Of a DNA stretch of 64,000 bases, positions 16,059 to 24,811 are shown one piece after another. Origin of the DNA: Paenibacillus sp. Root52 (GTDB lineage Bacteria; Bacillota; Bacilli; Paenibacillales; Paenibacillaceae); contig NZ_LMFO01000013.1 in the NCBI RefSeq assembly GCF_001426865.1, positions 1,061 through 65,060 on the forward strand, written 5' to 3'. Both the position numbers and the translations under genes were made by a program. Under the pieces are notes generated by a model. It was not told the DNA's origin and did not search any database. It saw nothing but the letters and a program-made list of their open reading frames with translations. Numbering within the stretch: the stretch's first letter is position 1; each line of letters opens with the position of its first letter.

Positions 16059-16144
16059 GCCGATATAGCTCAATAGGTAGAGCGCTGCGGGTACCCTTTC
16101 AAACAGAGAGCAGAATGTTTCAGGTTCAAGTCCTGATGTCGGCA
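16059..16144 (+). tRNA. tRNA-like gene with oversized anticodon loop
   Basis: The acceptor strands GCCGATA and TGTCGGC pair (one G-T), the D arm GCTC-AATAGGTA-GAGC is canonical, and the T arm TCAGG-TTCAAGT-CCTGA is canonical. The anticodon stem CTGC/GCAG closes a loop of about 21 nt instead of 7, containing GGTACC. The total is 86 nt. No folding gives a normal 7-nt loop or a class II variable arm, so no anticodon can be read. It is either a decayed phage tRNA, a tRNA with a small insertion, or a tRNA mimic. Confidence 0.6.
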
Positions 16145-16168
16145 TTAACATAACCTTGCAACATGCTT

Positions 16169-16196
16169 ACCGCTTCTTCGGAGGCGGTCATTTTTA
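16169..16196 (+). terminator. Terminator after tRNA-like gene
   Basis: The stem ACCGCTTC/GAGGCGGT is capped by a TTCG tetraloop and followed by CATTTTTAT. It ends the tRNA-like transcript. Confidence 0.8.
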
Positions 16197-16280
16197 TATC
16201 AAGCCAAATAGTTTGGATGGTTATTCTACTAATTCAATAAAAATAAATTTAAGGGTATTTTATGTTTTAGAAGAAAAATA

Positions 16281-16309
16281 TTGTAATTTTCTTAAGTTGC
16301 TAATAGAAT
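16281..16309 (+). promoter_or_regulatory. Sigma-A promoter of secreted cargo gene
   Basis: TTGTAA and TAGAAT are separated by 17 bp. They are set in AT-rich DNA 43 bp upstream of the secreted protein start. With terminators on both sides, the gene forms its own transcription unit. Confidence 0.6.
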
Positions 16310-16351
16310 AAATGAAGTAAGATAAAAAAAATGAGAGTGAGGGTTAAAATT

Positions 16352-16699
16352 TTGAAAAAATTAATTTTAGCTACATCAGCAGCATTACTTCTCGCACTAA
16401 GTTCAGGGATAGCAGGAGCAAGTGCCGCAGACTTAAAAGTAAACACAACCGCGTCTAAAGTTCTTAAGTACACTATTACATTAAAAGTTGGGCAAACTTA
16501 CCAATTAGGTTCTGGGCGTAATTATACATATTATAAATCCGGATACGCGAAGGATTCTTTCGGGGTCAGTGGTAATGGACTAGTTACAGCATATAATTGG
16601 AATTTCCAAGTACAGGACTGGGAAGATCACGGTATTATTAATGTAGTAGACGCTAATGGGAATGAACTCGAAGAAGTACATGTAAGAATAACTCCATAA
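16352..16699 (+). CDS. Small secreted protein, probable lysogenic cargo
   Basis: The 115-aa product has a clear signal peptide (MKKLILATSAALLLALSSG, likely cleavage after GASA) and a mature domain of about 90 residues rich in beta strands. Its pattern, with SGNGLVTAY and VVDANGNELEEV near the end, resembles an Ig-like (Big) fold. TTG 16352 gives an ideal signal peptide and has GTGAGGG upstream. ATG 16331 would add seven residues. Its own promoter, flanking terminators and low GC mark it as a moron between regulator and terminase. It probably acts outside the host cell. Function unknown. Confidence 0.72.
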   Translation: MKKLILATSAALLLALSSGIAGASAADLKVNTTASKVLKYTITLKVGQTYQLGSGRNYTYYKSGYAKDSFGVSGNGLVTAYNWNFQVQDWEDHGIINVVDANGNELEEVHVRITP

Positions 16700-16720
16700 T
16701 TTACTTAGTAGCAGGTAAAG

Positions 16721-16745
16721 AGCATCCTCCAGGGTGCTTTTTTTA
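16721..16745 (+). terminator. Terminator of secreted cargo gene
   Basis: The stem AGCATCC/GGGTGCT with loop TCCA is followed by a long T run. It is nearly the same hairpin as at 17118-17140. Confidence 0.85.
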
Positions 16746-16892
16746 TATGCAATTCAACGGCAGTGATTTCCAAGGGCATCATACAAGCGTTCTAGCAAAT
16801 ACCTCACCTCCTTTTGTCCTAGTTCTTTCGACACCAAAAGAGGGAAATTCTTCCTATACGTCGAAGTGTGCAGTAGAGAGGAGGTGTAATCT

Positions 16893-17111
16893 ATGGCTAA
16901 TCATGCACAACCAAAATGTCCTGAATGCAAAACCGAGGGAATTGAACAAATTATCTCTGTAGAAAGTACGGAAAAGAGCAAAAATGGAGATGCATGGTTT
17001 GAGATAGTTTTCTGTAATCAATGCGGACATGTGTACGGCGTATTTCCAAAAGTGGTGTACAAACCTACAGTGAATGTGGAAGAGCTAATGCCGCCGCATT
17101 TAAGGAGATAA
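16893..17111 (+). CDS. Small zinc-ribbon protein
   Basis: The 72-aa protein has CPEC near the N-terminus and CNQCGHVYGV in the middle, a classic zinc ribbon. A GAGAGGAGGTG ribosome binding site precedes the ATG. It sits just upstream of the terminase genes and ends at its own terminator. Such small ribbons are common in phage late regions and may be DNA-binding or packaging-linked. Function not determined. Confidence 0.72.
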   Translation: MANHAQPKCPECKTEGIEQIISVESTEKSKNGDAWFEIVFCNQCGHVYGVFPKVVYKPTVNVEELMPPHLRR

Positions 17112-17117
17112 ATTAGA

Positions 17118-17140
17118 AGCATCCTTCGGGGTGCTTTTTC
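17118..17140 (+). terminator. Terminator before terminase genes
   Basis: AGCATCC and GGGTGCT close a TTCG loop, followed by TTTTTC. It lies 30 bp upstream of the small terminase start, so the late transcript must read through it or start after it. Confidence 0.8.
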
Positions 17141-17169
17141 TTTTACAGTACATAAAGGAGCTGATCGCG

Positions 17170-17889
17170 ATGGCATTGACGGCCAAGCAACAACGCTTTG
17201 TAGATGAATACCTGATTGACCTCAATGCCACGCAGGCAGCAATCAGAGCAGGATATAGCCCTAAAACGGCTGAACAGCAGGCTAGTAGATTGTTAAGTAA
17301 TGTTAAGGTTCAGGCAGCGATTCAGAAAGCTATGGATAAGAGGGCAGCCAAGGTCGAGGTTACAGCCGATATGGTGCTTCGGCGCTGGTGGGACTTGGCT
17401 ACGGCGGATCCGAACGAACTGATCCACCTGAGACGCTTGGCTTGCCGGCACTGCCACGGTATCAATCACCAGTATCAGTGGGTTGATGCAGAAGAATATG
17501 CCCAGGCGCTAGAAGATGCCATCAACGATGCGGAGGCTAAGGCCGAGGAGTTGGATAGACCGGTGGAGGATATCTTGCCGAGCGAGGCAGGAGGTTATGG
17601 CTTTGATCGTCTGGCAGATCCACATCCTGATTGCCCGAAGTGCCGAGGTGAAGGACGTCCGGATCTGCATATCGAGGATACCCGTAAGCTCCAAGGCGGG
17701 GCTAAGCTGCTGTACTCCGGTATTAAGCAGACGAAGGCAGGGCTTGAAATTGTGATGCATGATCAGGCGAAGGCGCTGGAGAACGTGGCTCGGCACTTGG
17801 GCATGTTCAAGGAAAAGGTGGAGCTGACTGGCCAGGACGGCGGGGCTCTGCAAGTAATCTTTGATAAGGGGATGACCAAAGATGACTAA
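17170..17889 (+). CDS. terS: Terminase small subunit
   Basis: The 239-aa protein starts with the terminase_2-type helix-turn-helix (TAKQQRFVDEYLIDLNATQAAIRAGYS cut into three helices), which recognises packaging-site DNA. A central insertion carries cysteine pairs (CRHCHG and CPKCRG), probably a zinc-binding element, and is longer than in minimal small subunits. ATG 17170 has AAGGAG upstream. The stop overlaps the large subunit start. Confidence 0.92.
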   Translation: MALTAKQQRFVDEYLIDLNATQAAIRAGYSPKTAEQQASRLLSNVKVQAAIQKAMDKRAAKVEVTADMVLRRWWDLATADPNELIHLRRLACRHCHGINHQYQWVDAEEYAQALEDAINDAEAKAEELDRPVEDILPSEAGGYGFDRLADPHPDCPKCRGEGRPDLHIEDTRKLQGGAKLLYSGIKQTKAGLEIVMHDQAKALENVARHLGMFKEKVELTGQDGGALQVIFDKGMTKDD

Positions 17890-19336
17890 GGTCGTTATAC
17901 CCTACAAGCCGCAGCCGAGGCAGCAGGTCTACCACCAGACTGAGGCCGACGAGATCCTATACGGTGGGGCTGCAGGCGGCGGTAAGTCTGAGGCAACGAT
18001 CTGGGATGCACTGAAATATGCCATGCAGTATTCAGGCAGCCGCCAGATCATATTCCGTCGAACCTTCCCGGATCTCAAGCGTTCCATCATTGCCAGGACG
18101 TTGCAGGTGTTTCCGAAGGAGCTGGGTAAGTACAACCAATCCAAGTATGAATGGACGTTTGTCAACGGCTCAGTTATCGAGCTTGCGTACTGGGACAATG
18201 ACGCTAACTACACGAACTACCAGGGTGCAGAGTACGACGTCATTCGGTGGGAGGAGTTAACGCAGTTCGAGGAAAGATGGTATCTGTACATGCTTTCTCG
18301 TTTGCGGGGCAGTAAGCCGTTCCCCCGATCCGTTAAGAGTACGACGAACCCAGGCGGTGTAGGCCATACCTGGGTCAAGAAGCGGTTCGTATCACCTGGT
18401 ACAGCTGAGACAGTGCATCACATTACCGAGACCGACGACGAAGGCAATACGCTGTTTTGGCCAGAAGGGACACCTAATGCAGGCCAGCCCATCATACGTA
18501 GCCGTATCTTTATTCCCGCAAACGTTCACGATAACCAAGCCCTTGTCCAATCGGATCCGGGCTATTTGGCGCGTTTGCTTGCATTGCCCGACATCGAGCG
18601 GAAGCAACTGCTTGAAGGGGATTGGGATGTATTCGCGGGTCAGTATTTCAGTGAGTTCAGCAGAGCTGTTCATGTTGTGGATCCGTTCGAGATCCCCCGT
18701 GACTGGAAGAAGTACCGGGCACTGGATGAAGGTTATACGGATCCGTTCGTATGTTTGTGGATTGCTCTAGCGCCTGATGGTACCGGCTATCTGTATCGGG
18801 AGCTGGCTCAGACTAAGCTCTTAACCAGTGAGCAGGTGGAGATCACCAGGTTGAACAGCCCAGTAAGAGAGCGGTATGAATACAACGTGGCTGATACTTC
18901 GTTCTGGAACAAATCCAAGACGGAGAACATCACGCCTGCCGAGATCTTCGCGCAGAAAGATGTCCCACTGATCCAGGCGAAGAAGGAACGCGTCAATGGC
19001 TGGAAGCGACTGCGTGAGTGGCTGCACGTTACGGATGAAGTGGACTGGGTGAACGGCAACTTCTACAAGTCAGCCAAACTCAAGATATTTAGTACGTGCG
19101 TAAAGGCCATTGAAGCGATCCCGGCTATGATGTACGATCCGCGTAAGGTGGAGGACGTAGCTTCTCATACACTGGATCATATCCCGGATGCGCTACGCTA
19201 TTGGGTGATGAGTCAACCGACAGCAGCCAAAGGGGAGACGCCTTGGGGAGCCAATCCGGAGTCGCTGCCAGATCGACGGGCAGACTTCGATGACGATGAG
19301 GACGACGATCTGCCAGAGGTTGAAGGTTTCTGGTAA
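17882..19336 (+). CDS. terL: Terminase large subunit
   Basis: This 484-aa packaging motor has an N-terminal ATPase with Walker A GGAAGGGKS (residues 28-36), a Walker B-like DVIRWEE, and a coupling motif region SVKSTTNPGG. The C-terminal nuclease domain begins around RALDEGYTDPF with its first acidic residue. The length and motifs match phage large terminases that cut and pump DNA through the portal. It overlaps TerS by 8 bp. Confidence 0.94.
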   Translation: MTKVVIPYKPQPRQQVYHQTEADEILYGGAAGGGKSEATIWDALKYAMQYSGSRQIIFRRTFPDLKRSIIARTLQVFPKELGKYNQSKYEWTFVNGSVIELAYWDNDANYTNYQGAEYDVIRWEELTQFEERWYLYMLSRLRGSKPFPRSVKSTTNPGGVGHTWVKKRFVSPGTAETVHHITETDDEGNTLFWPEGTPNAGQPIIRSRIFIPANVHDNQALVQSDPGYLARLLALPDIERKQLLEGDWDVFAGQYFSEFSRAVHVVDPFEIPRDWKKYRALDEGYTDPFVCLWIALAPDGTGYLYRELAQTKLLTSEQVEITRLNSPVRERYEYNVADTSFWNKSKTENITPAEIFAQKDVPLIQAKKERVNGWKRLREWLHVTDEVDWVNGNFYKSAKLKIFSTCVKAIEAIPAMMYDPRKVEDVASHTLDHIPDALRYWVMSQPTAAKGETPWGANPESLPDRRADFDDDEDDDLPEVEGFW

Positions 19337-19474
19337 TTCTGTATGCAATATTTATGCAGGACTTGTGTTCAAAATCCGGGCTTTTGTGCAAAAGTCTGAA
19401 TCCTCAAACCCTTGCTACATAAGGGCTAAGGGTGTATTCAATCCAAAACGTTTATGCATCATATATGCAACATG

Positions 19475-19502
19475 CCCTTAACCCGCGCGGTTGAGGGTTT
19501 TT
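19475..19502 (+). terminator. Terminator after large terminase
   Basis: A 9-bp stem CCCTTAACC/GGTTGAGGG with loop CGCGC is followed by TTTTT. The 222-bp gap 19337-19558 otherwise holds several ATGCA-containing repeats of unknown meaning. Confidence 0.78.
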
Positions 19503-19558
19503 ACAATTCGTTCCAGTAGATATTTTATACAGTGATTATGCAGATAGGAGGATGAAAA

Positions 19559-19780
19559 ATGGAAATTGTATTCGCCATTATTAATGTCGTGGTCGTTGGT
19601 TTCCTGGTGGTGCAGTTGCGAGAGCAGGATAAGGCTATCAAGGATCTGACCAATCGCTTAGTTGCACGGAATCACAGCGAGTACCTGTCCACACGTATTC
19701 AGCCTGGACGACCTCCAGACGACAAGCCACCAAAGCGAATGAGCTGGTATGACGAGCCGATAGAGGGTGATGACGAATGA
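19559..19780 (+). CDS. Small single-span membrane protein before portal
   Basis: The 73-aa product has one N-terminal transmembrane span (IVFAIINVVVVGFLVVQL), a short charged coil and an acidic tail. A strong AGGAGG precedes the ATG. Its stop overlaps the portal start. The function is unknown. It could be a virion membrane-interacting protein or a spanin- or holin-like factor. Confidence 0.65.
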   Translation: MEIVFAIINVVVVGFLVVQLREQDKAIKDLTNRLVARNHSEYLSTRIQPGRPPDDKPPKRMSWYDEPIEGDDE

Positions 19781-21852
19781 GTATACTCGACAAGGTGAAA
19801 GGGATCTTCACAGGAGAGGATTCTACAGACTCCACGAATCCCAATACACCAGAACAGCAGCGCATCTGGGATGTTGTGAATGAGGACTACCAGGCATTCA
19901 AGGCTGCTAGACAACCGGTGGAAGAGCATTGGCGTAAGGAGCAGCGGTTCTACATGGGAGATCACTGGCACGGGCTACGATCCGAGGCGACATCTAAGCG
20001 TAGACCTGATTCCGTGGATAACATCGTGTTCTCTCAGCTGGAGTCGATTGTCGGTAAACTGGCGGGGTGGATGCCATACCCTGACTTTAGCGCTCCTGAG
20101 CCTGGAGACGAAGAGAAGGCACGGGATCTGAACGACTTCATGCCGTATGAGCTGCGCAAGATCAAGTTCAAGCACAAGCATATGAGAGCTGTGCGCCGGA
20201 TGGTTATTCATGGCCCCTTGATCTATAAGACCATCTTTGACCCCACGGTGGAAGGTGGCCGGGGATCGAACAAGTACACTGGCCGTAATGACATTCTTCC
20301 GGTAAACCTGGCTACCTTCTTTCCAGATCCTCGCATCGATGATTTCATTTTCCTGCAGGAAATGTCTGCGATCATCATTCATTCCCGGCAACCGCTGGAA
20401 TACTTCCGCAGGTGGTGGAAGAAGCAGGGGGAGAAGGTGCAGCCTGATAACGGCTCATCGGATATCGACCTGTGGGACGATACTACGGAAAGCCAGAATC
20501 ATCGAACAGACAAGACTTCTGGATTGATTGAGTACTGGTACCGTGGATTACCTAAGATCATGACGCCGGAGGATAAGAAGCTGTTCAACGACTTAGCTGA
20601 GGAAGCTCTCTCCCTTGGTAACGATCCATCGGAGCTGTTGGCCAAGGCTAAGGGGGATATGGATGGTGTGCATTGTATCTATGTCTCTACATCAGGCGTC
20701 ATGCTAGAGCATAGGTCATACATGTACGATCATGGGCAGTATCCCTTTGTTGCTCGGACGCTATACCCCGAAGAGGGCTCAGTGTGGGGCAAGGGCTTTG
20801 CTCGTGACATGATCAAGCCGCAGATCATGAAGAACAAGTATGCGGAGATCGGCATTGAGACGTCTGCCAAGATGGGCGGTGCAGCTATTGCCTATGAAGA
20901 GGGAGCTATCACGAAGCCCCGTACATGGCAGGAACAACGTGGACAGCCTGGTGCCATGCTTCCCGTAGCTCCGGGTCGCTTGAATGATGTGAAGGAGCTG
21001 CAGGGTGTGAACGTGCCGGCAACGGTGTTCAACGGCTTGAATTACTATGACGAGATGCTGCAGAAGATCCCTGGCCAGTTTGATAGCTCTAATGGTCAGG
21101 CCAGCAGCAAGGTGACGAGTGGGGAACAGGCTAAGGCTCTTATGGCTGCTGCTGGTACCCGTCTCAACACCGCATCCGACATGATTCAGGAAGCGTTGGA
21201 GGAGGTATTCGCTCAGTATGTGGAGCTGATTGCTCAGTTCTACACGACAGAACGGATTGCACGAGTCACTGGTCGTAACGTCTCTATCAGCCGGAATGCC
21301 GTCATTTCTCGCGTTCCAACGCAGTATGAGACAGGTAAGACTCTGATTGATCCGGAGACGGGAGAAGAGCAACCAGAGGCGTTTCCGGTGGATGAGGAGT
21401 TTGTGCCTGAGTTTGACATCTTGGTAAACATAAGCGTGGACAAGCCTCAGGATAGAGAGTACTGGCTCCAGCTCGTATTCAACTTGATGAATTTGCGGGA
21501 TCCCGTGACTCAGCTTCCGATGGTGGACGCGGAGGCTGTTCGTTTTGTCATTCAAACAGGACGTATGGAACCGATGGATGTCATTAAGCGCCGTATTGAA
21601 GAGGCGTCAGGGATGCAGCAACAACTGCAACAAGCTCAGCAGCAGGCACAGGAGGCACAAGCTCAGGTGCAGCAACTCAGTCAGGAGAACCAAACCATGC
21701 AGCAGTCACTCCAGCAAGTTACTGGAGAGCAGGCGCAGCGTGAAGAACGTGATCGTGAGTTTGAGCAGGGTATGAAGCAACAGAAGATGAATTTGGATGC
21801 GGCGAAAGTAGCAAGCCAGCTCATGCAGTCGCAACCAACAGGCCAAGGGTGA
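19777..21852 (+). CDS. Portal protein (P22-like)
   Basis: This 691-aa protein forms the dodecameric DNA gate at one capsid vertex. Its length and organisation resemble P22-like podoviral portals: an N-terminal wing (VNEDYQAFKAARQPVEEHW), a core with the EEGSVWGKGFARDM region, and a long Gln-rich helical C-terminus (about residues 610-691) that could form a barrel. It follows the terminase and precedes the scaffold, as expected. Confidence 0.88.
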   Translation: MSILDKVKGIFTGEDSTDSTNPNTPEQQRIWDVVNEDYQAFKAARQPVEEHWRKEQRFYMGDHWHGLRSEATSKRRPDSVDNIVFSQLESIVGKLAGWMPYPDFSAPEPGDEEKARDLNDFMPYELRKIKFKHKHMRAVRRMVIHGPLIYKTIFDPTVEGGRGSNKYTGRNDILPVNLATFFPDPRIDDFIFLQEMSAIIIHSRQPLEYFRRWWKKQGEKVQPDNGSSDIDLWDDTTESQNHRTDKTSGLIEYWYRGLPKIMTPEDKKLFNDLAEEALSLGNDPSELLAKAKGDMDGVHCIYVSTSGVMLEHRSYMYDHGQYPFVARTLYPEEGSVWGKGFARDMIKPQIMKNKYAEIGIETSAKMGGAAIAYEEGAITKPRTWQEQRGQPGAMLPVAPGRLNDVKELQGVNVPATVFNGLNYYDEMLQKIPGQFDSSNGQASSKVTSGEQAKALMAAAGTRLNTASDMIQEALEEVFAQYVELIAQFYTTERIARVTGRNVSISRNAVISRVPTQYETGKTLIDPETGEEQPEAFPVDEEFVPEFDILVNISVDKPQDREYWLQLVFNLMNLRDPVTQLPMVDAEAVRFVIQTGRMEPMDVIKRRIEEASGMQQQLQQAQQQAQEAQAQVQQLSQENQTMQQSLQQVTGEQAQREERDREFEQGMKQQKMNLDAAKVASQLMQSQPTGQG

Positions 21853-21910
21853 GAATCCTTTGGCCTATTTATTCTGCCGCCAGCCATAGCGGATTAGGAG
21901 GAAGTTAGTT

Positions 21911-22879
21911 ATGAATATCAACTCAAGCGCCAGCCAAAGCGAAGAGGGACAAGAGCAAGAGCGTCACAGTGAGGAAGAGATCCAAGCGTACTACGAGGCT
22001 TTCGGTATTGATTACCCAGGTACAGATGAGCCCGGAGATAAGGACGAGGATCTGGACGAAGACCCAGATATCGATTCAGGAGATGAGGATCCTGCCATAG
22101 ATCCGGCTAAACCTGCAGACATCAAAGGGCTTCAAGTGAAGTACAACGGTCAGGAAACGCTAGTACCGGATGAGGAGGTTCGGGGCTATGTAGAGAAAGG
22201 CATGAACTACGACAAGATCAAGGGGCGTAATCAGCAATACGAATCTGCCCTGGATCGCCTTGCACAGCAGCAGGGCTATAAGGATCATGCGGAGCTCTTG
22301 GACAACCTGGATCAGATCGAGCAAGCGGCCGTTCAAAAGCGGAAGGATGACTTTGACGGTCTGCAGCAGAATCTGCGTGATGAGGCCGTGAATGCGGGGA
22401 TCGATCCGGGTGTACTGGATCAGTATCTGAAGCAGCATCCCCTTCTTCAACAAGCTCAGGAGCTGATTCAGCAGTCAGAGCAGGCACAAACCCAGCGCAG
22501 TCAGCAGACTGAACAACAACAGCAAGTCGAGGCCTGGGAATCATTCTTCCGTAAGTATCCCGACCTGGCCAATGAGGTGTCTGAGGATGGCACGTCTGCC
22601 CCTTGGCTTACACAGGACATGCAGTCACGCATTCAGCGGGGGTATGACCCTATCGATGCGTATGAGCTGGTTCACCGCGATAAGCTTTCTGCCCAGACCC
22701 GGAAGCAGGCTGAACAGTCGTTCATCAAGAATCAACGCCTGAATAAGCGGTCACAGGTGGAGACCAATCCACCAGGAAGTTTGGATCCGCAGGCGCCTCA
22801 GGAGCTACGTGCTGCGTTCGCCGCATTTGGCTTAGACCCTGCAGGTGCAGAGAAGTATGCGAAAAACTTTGAAAAATAA
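21911..22879 (+). CDS. Capsid scaffolding protein
   Basis: The 322-aa protein has a very acidic N-terminus (DEDLDEDPDIDSGDEDP), a coiled-coil Gln-rich middle (EQAQTQRSQQTEQQQQVE) and a helical C-terminus. This composition and its place between portal and capsid genes are typical of scaffolding proteins. No protease motif was seen. The identification rests on composition and position. Confidence 0.75.
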   Translation: MNINSSASQSEEGQEQERHSEEEIQAYYEAFGIDYPGTDEPGDKDEDLDEDPDIDSGDEDPAIDPAKPADIKGLQVKYNGQETLVPDEEVRGYVEKGMNYDKIKGRNQQYESALDRLAQQQGYKDHAELLDNLDQIEQAAVQKRKDDFDGLQQNLRDEAVNAGIDPGVLDQYLKQHPLLQQAQELIQQSEQAQTQRSQQTEQQQQVEAWESFFRKYPDLANEVSEDGTSAPWLTQDMQSRIQRGYDPIDAYELVHRDKLSAQTRKQAEQSFIKNQRLNKRSQVETNPPGSLDPQAPQELRAAFAAFGLDPAGAEKYAKNFEK

Positions 22880-22893
22880 GGAGGCTGTACACG

Positions 22894-23313
22894 ATGCCAC
22901 AAGGATTTAAATACATTTACAACGATTATGGTAAGGATCCAACGCGGATCACGTCACAGTTGATGACGAACAATGAAGCGGGTCTTGCTGGTGAAGCCAT
23001 CAAGATTGTTGCTGGTCGGGTGACTAAGGCTGGGGCAACGGATCCTATTGCGGGATTCCTCACCTCTAACGTTAAGTCTGGTACCGATCAGCAGACAGAG
23101 TTCATCCTGGCTCGTGAAGGGGATTGGTACGAGGCGCCCTACTCAGGTACTGCTGCAGCAGGTTTCGTTACGGGAGCCAGTGCTATTGCATTAGCTGCTG
23201 ATGGGCTTTCTGCCAATGCTGCTACAGTGACGGGTGGATCTCTAGCAGTATTTGAAATTAACACCAATAAAAAGACAGCTCGGTTCAAAGTCAAGAACCG
23301 CCAACTGTCCTAA
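22894..23313 (+). CDS. Capsid decoration-like protein
   Basis: The 139-aa, beta-rich protein (Ala/Gly/Thr-rich middle GTAAAGFVTGASAIALAADG, then a C-terminal AVFEINTNKKTARFKV) lies directly before the major capsid gene. That position and size suit a head decoration or stabilising protein such as DUF2190-like proteins. The function is inferred from position. Confidence 0.6.
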   Translation: MPQGFKYIYNDYGKDPTRITSQLMTNNEAGLAGEAIKIVAGRVTKAGATDPIAGFLTSNVKSGTDQQTEFILAREGDWYEAPYSGTAAAGFVTGASAIALAADGLSANAATVTGGSLAVFEINTNKKTARFKVKNRQLS

Positions 23314-23341
23314 TTAGAAAGATTAGAGAGGGGATTATACT

Positions 23342-24301
23342 ATGCAAACGGCATTGAAATGGGATCCGAAAGTATTGGAGCCGATTTACAAAGAGTTATA
23401 CAAGATGGAAATGGCGAATAAGAAGGACTTTATTCCGTTGCTATACAATGTGACCACCTCCAGCAAGGAGATGGAGTCTTATGCGGGGATCGGCAGCGAG
23501 GGAACCATGGAAGAATGGGGGCATTCGAACAACCAGGTGAAGTATGAGGATGTCGATGCGCTTTGGGAGAAGATCCTGAAGAACCGTAAATTTAGTGATG
23601 GCCGTATTATTGATCGTGACTTTATTGACGATCTGAAGCTGTCCGAGATCGCAAGACGAATTAAATCTTTGTCGGGTTCAGTTTATAAGACTCAACAGCT
23701 ACAGGCAGTCGAGTTCCTCAATAATGGTTTTGATACCACGGGACCAAACTGGCGTGGCCGTCTCGATAAGTATGCGGGACCTGATGGCAAAGCGTTGTTT
23801 GCTGCCGATCATCCATACAGCCCTACGAACAGCACAGACGTGCAATCAAACCTGGGTGATAGCCCGCTGAATATCGATTCATGGGACGATACAGCTGTGG
23901 CTATGCAGGAGTGGGTGGATGATCGAGGAGATGTCATGGCGGTGATTCCGGATACTCTGATCGTTTCCCCGTACAATGCCCGTCCTGCATTTAAGATTGC
24001 GGGCTTGCCGGACTCGGATCTTCCGAAGTATGAGCCAGGCAGCAATCACTTTGACGTGAACATGTATCAAGGCACAATCAATGTCATTGTCAATCCGTTC
24101 ATTTCTGCAGCTAAACGGAAGAACTGGTTTGCGGCTGACTCAGCTCGTCTGAAGCAGTTCAACATCTGGCAGTGGAGACGTAAGATTGAGAACGGCACGT
24201 TGACAGATTTTGATACTGAGGCATCCAAATTCAAAGCTATCGGCCGCTGGGCTTACGGGTTCACCAACTACTCGTTCATCTATGGCCACAACGTTCAGTA
24301 G
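23342..24301 (+). CDS. Major capsid protein (HK97 fold, Mu gpT-like)
   Basis: The 319-aa protein resembles the Mu-like major head subunit family. Diagnostic stretches include the LYNVTTSSKEMESYAGIG region, the LFAADHPYSP segment and the DTLIVSPYNARPAFKI region toward the spine helix. A strong hairpin with T run overlaps the gene end, common after highly expressed capsid genes. Confidence 0.87.
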   Translation: MQTALKWDPKVLEPIYKELYKMEMANKKDFIPLLYNVTTSSKEMESYAGIGSEGTMEEWGHSNNQVKYEDVDALWEKILKNRKFSDGRIIDRDFIDDLKLSEIARRIKSLSGSVYKTQQLQAVEFLNNGFDTTGPNWRGRLDKYAGPDGKALFAADHPYSPTNSTDVQSNLGDSPLNIDSWDDTAVAMQEWVDDRGDVMAVIPDTLIVSPYNARPAFKIAGLPDSDLPKYEPGSNHFDVNMYQGTINVIVNPFISAAKRKNWFAADSARLKQFNIWQWRRKIENGTLTDFDTEASKFKAIGRWAYGFTNYSFIYGHNVQ

Positions 24302-24323
24302 GAGCTTCGGCTCCTCTTTTTCT
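24300..24323 (+). terminator. Hairpin after major capsid gene
   Basis: AGGAGC and GCTCCT close a TTCG loop, followed by CTTTTTCT. It begins at the stop codon of the capsid gene and precedes the next gene by about 15 bp. It may lower expression of downstream genes. Confidence 0.75.
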
Positions 24324-24339
24324 ATTTTGGAGGTGTACC

Positions 24340-24627
24340 ATGTATCGGGATGAACTACAAGCGCTGAATGCCATTTATGCAGAGCAGCAACGTACCAATC
24401 AATTGTTGCAGCGATCCCAGGTCACTCGTCGTGTTCGTGGAAGACAGTCAGCTCGAAGCAGACGATCCCGCATCAAGTCAGGTGGACAGGAGCTGCAGAT
24501 GAACAGGTTAATTGAAAAACTAATTGGAGGGATTAATGATGCCAATCAATCACAGCCGACAGCCGAACTATCAGAGGGTAATTCCCGCAGCCGAAGCACC
24601 AAGACTACCCGAAAAGCGGGAAGCTGA
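24340..24627 (+). CDS. Small Arg/Gln-rich virion-region protein
   Basis: The 95-aa protein is rich in Arg, Ser and Gln (VTRRVRGRQSARSRRSRI), so it may bind DNA or packaging components. GGAGGTG precedes the ATG. Its last 89 bp overlap the next gene in another frame, which has its own ribosome binding site. No family recognised. Confidence 0.6.
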   Translation: MYRDELQALNAIYAEQQRTNQLLQRSQVTRRVRGRQSARSRRSRIKSGGQELQMNRLIEKLIGGINDANQSQPTAELSEGNSRSRSTKTTRKAGS

Positions 24628-24799
24628 TTACGTTGTCTTTGTAGATGAAGACGGTGCGCCTGTTGATTTAGGTGGCGGTGGATCTGGATCGCAAGCTGCA
24701 GCACAGGCGGATAGCACGGCAACCACCATAGCTGGGTTAGTTGCGGACTTTAACTCATTACTGGCCAAGCTTCGCGCTGCTGGCATTATCGCATCATAG
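24539..24799 (+). CDS. Small protein with Gly-rich linker
   Basis: The 86-aa protein has a conserved-looking YVVFVDEDGAPVDLGGGGSGS start region and an Ala-rich helical end. The DEDGAPVDL element followed by a Gly/Ser linker resembles small head-fibre-like modules of Gram-positive phages. ATG 24539 lies 7 bases after GGAGG. It overlaps the preceding gene by 89 bp. Confidence 0.62.
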   Translation: MPINHSRQPNYQRVIPAAEAPRLPEKREADYVVFVDEDGAPVDLGGGGSGSQAAAQADSTATTIAGLVADFNSLLAKLRAAGIIAS

Positions 24800-24811
24800 G
24801 AGGCTTAAAGC

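Noticed and set aside
16059..16144. Class II tRNA (Ser, Leu or Tyr) with a long variable arm
   Set aside because: The length fits, but no 5-bp anticodon stem with a 7-nt loop can be drawn. Only CTGC/GCAG pairs, which puts the extra bases in the anticodon loop.
20779..21555. 258-codon minus-strand frame inside the portal gene
   Set aside because: The portal frame is continuous for 691 codons with expected neighbours. The antisense frame has random-like composition.
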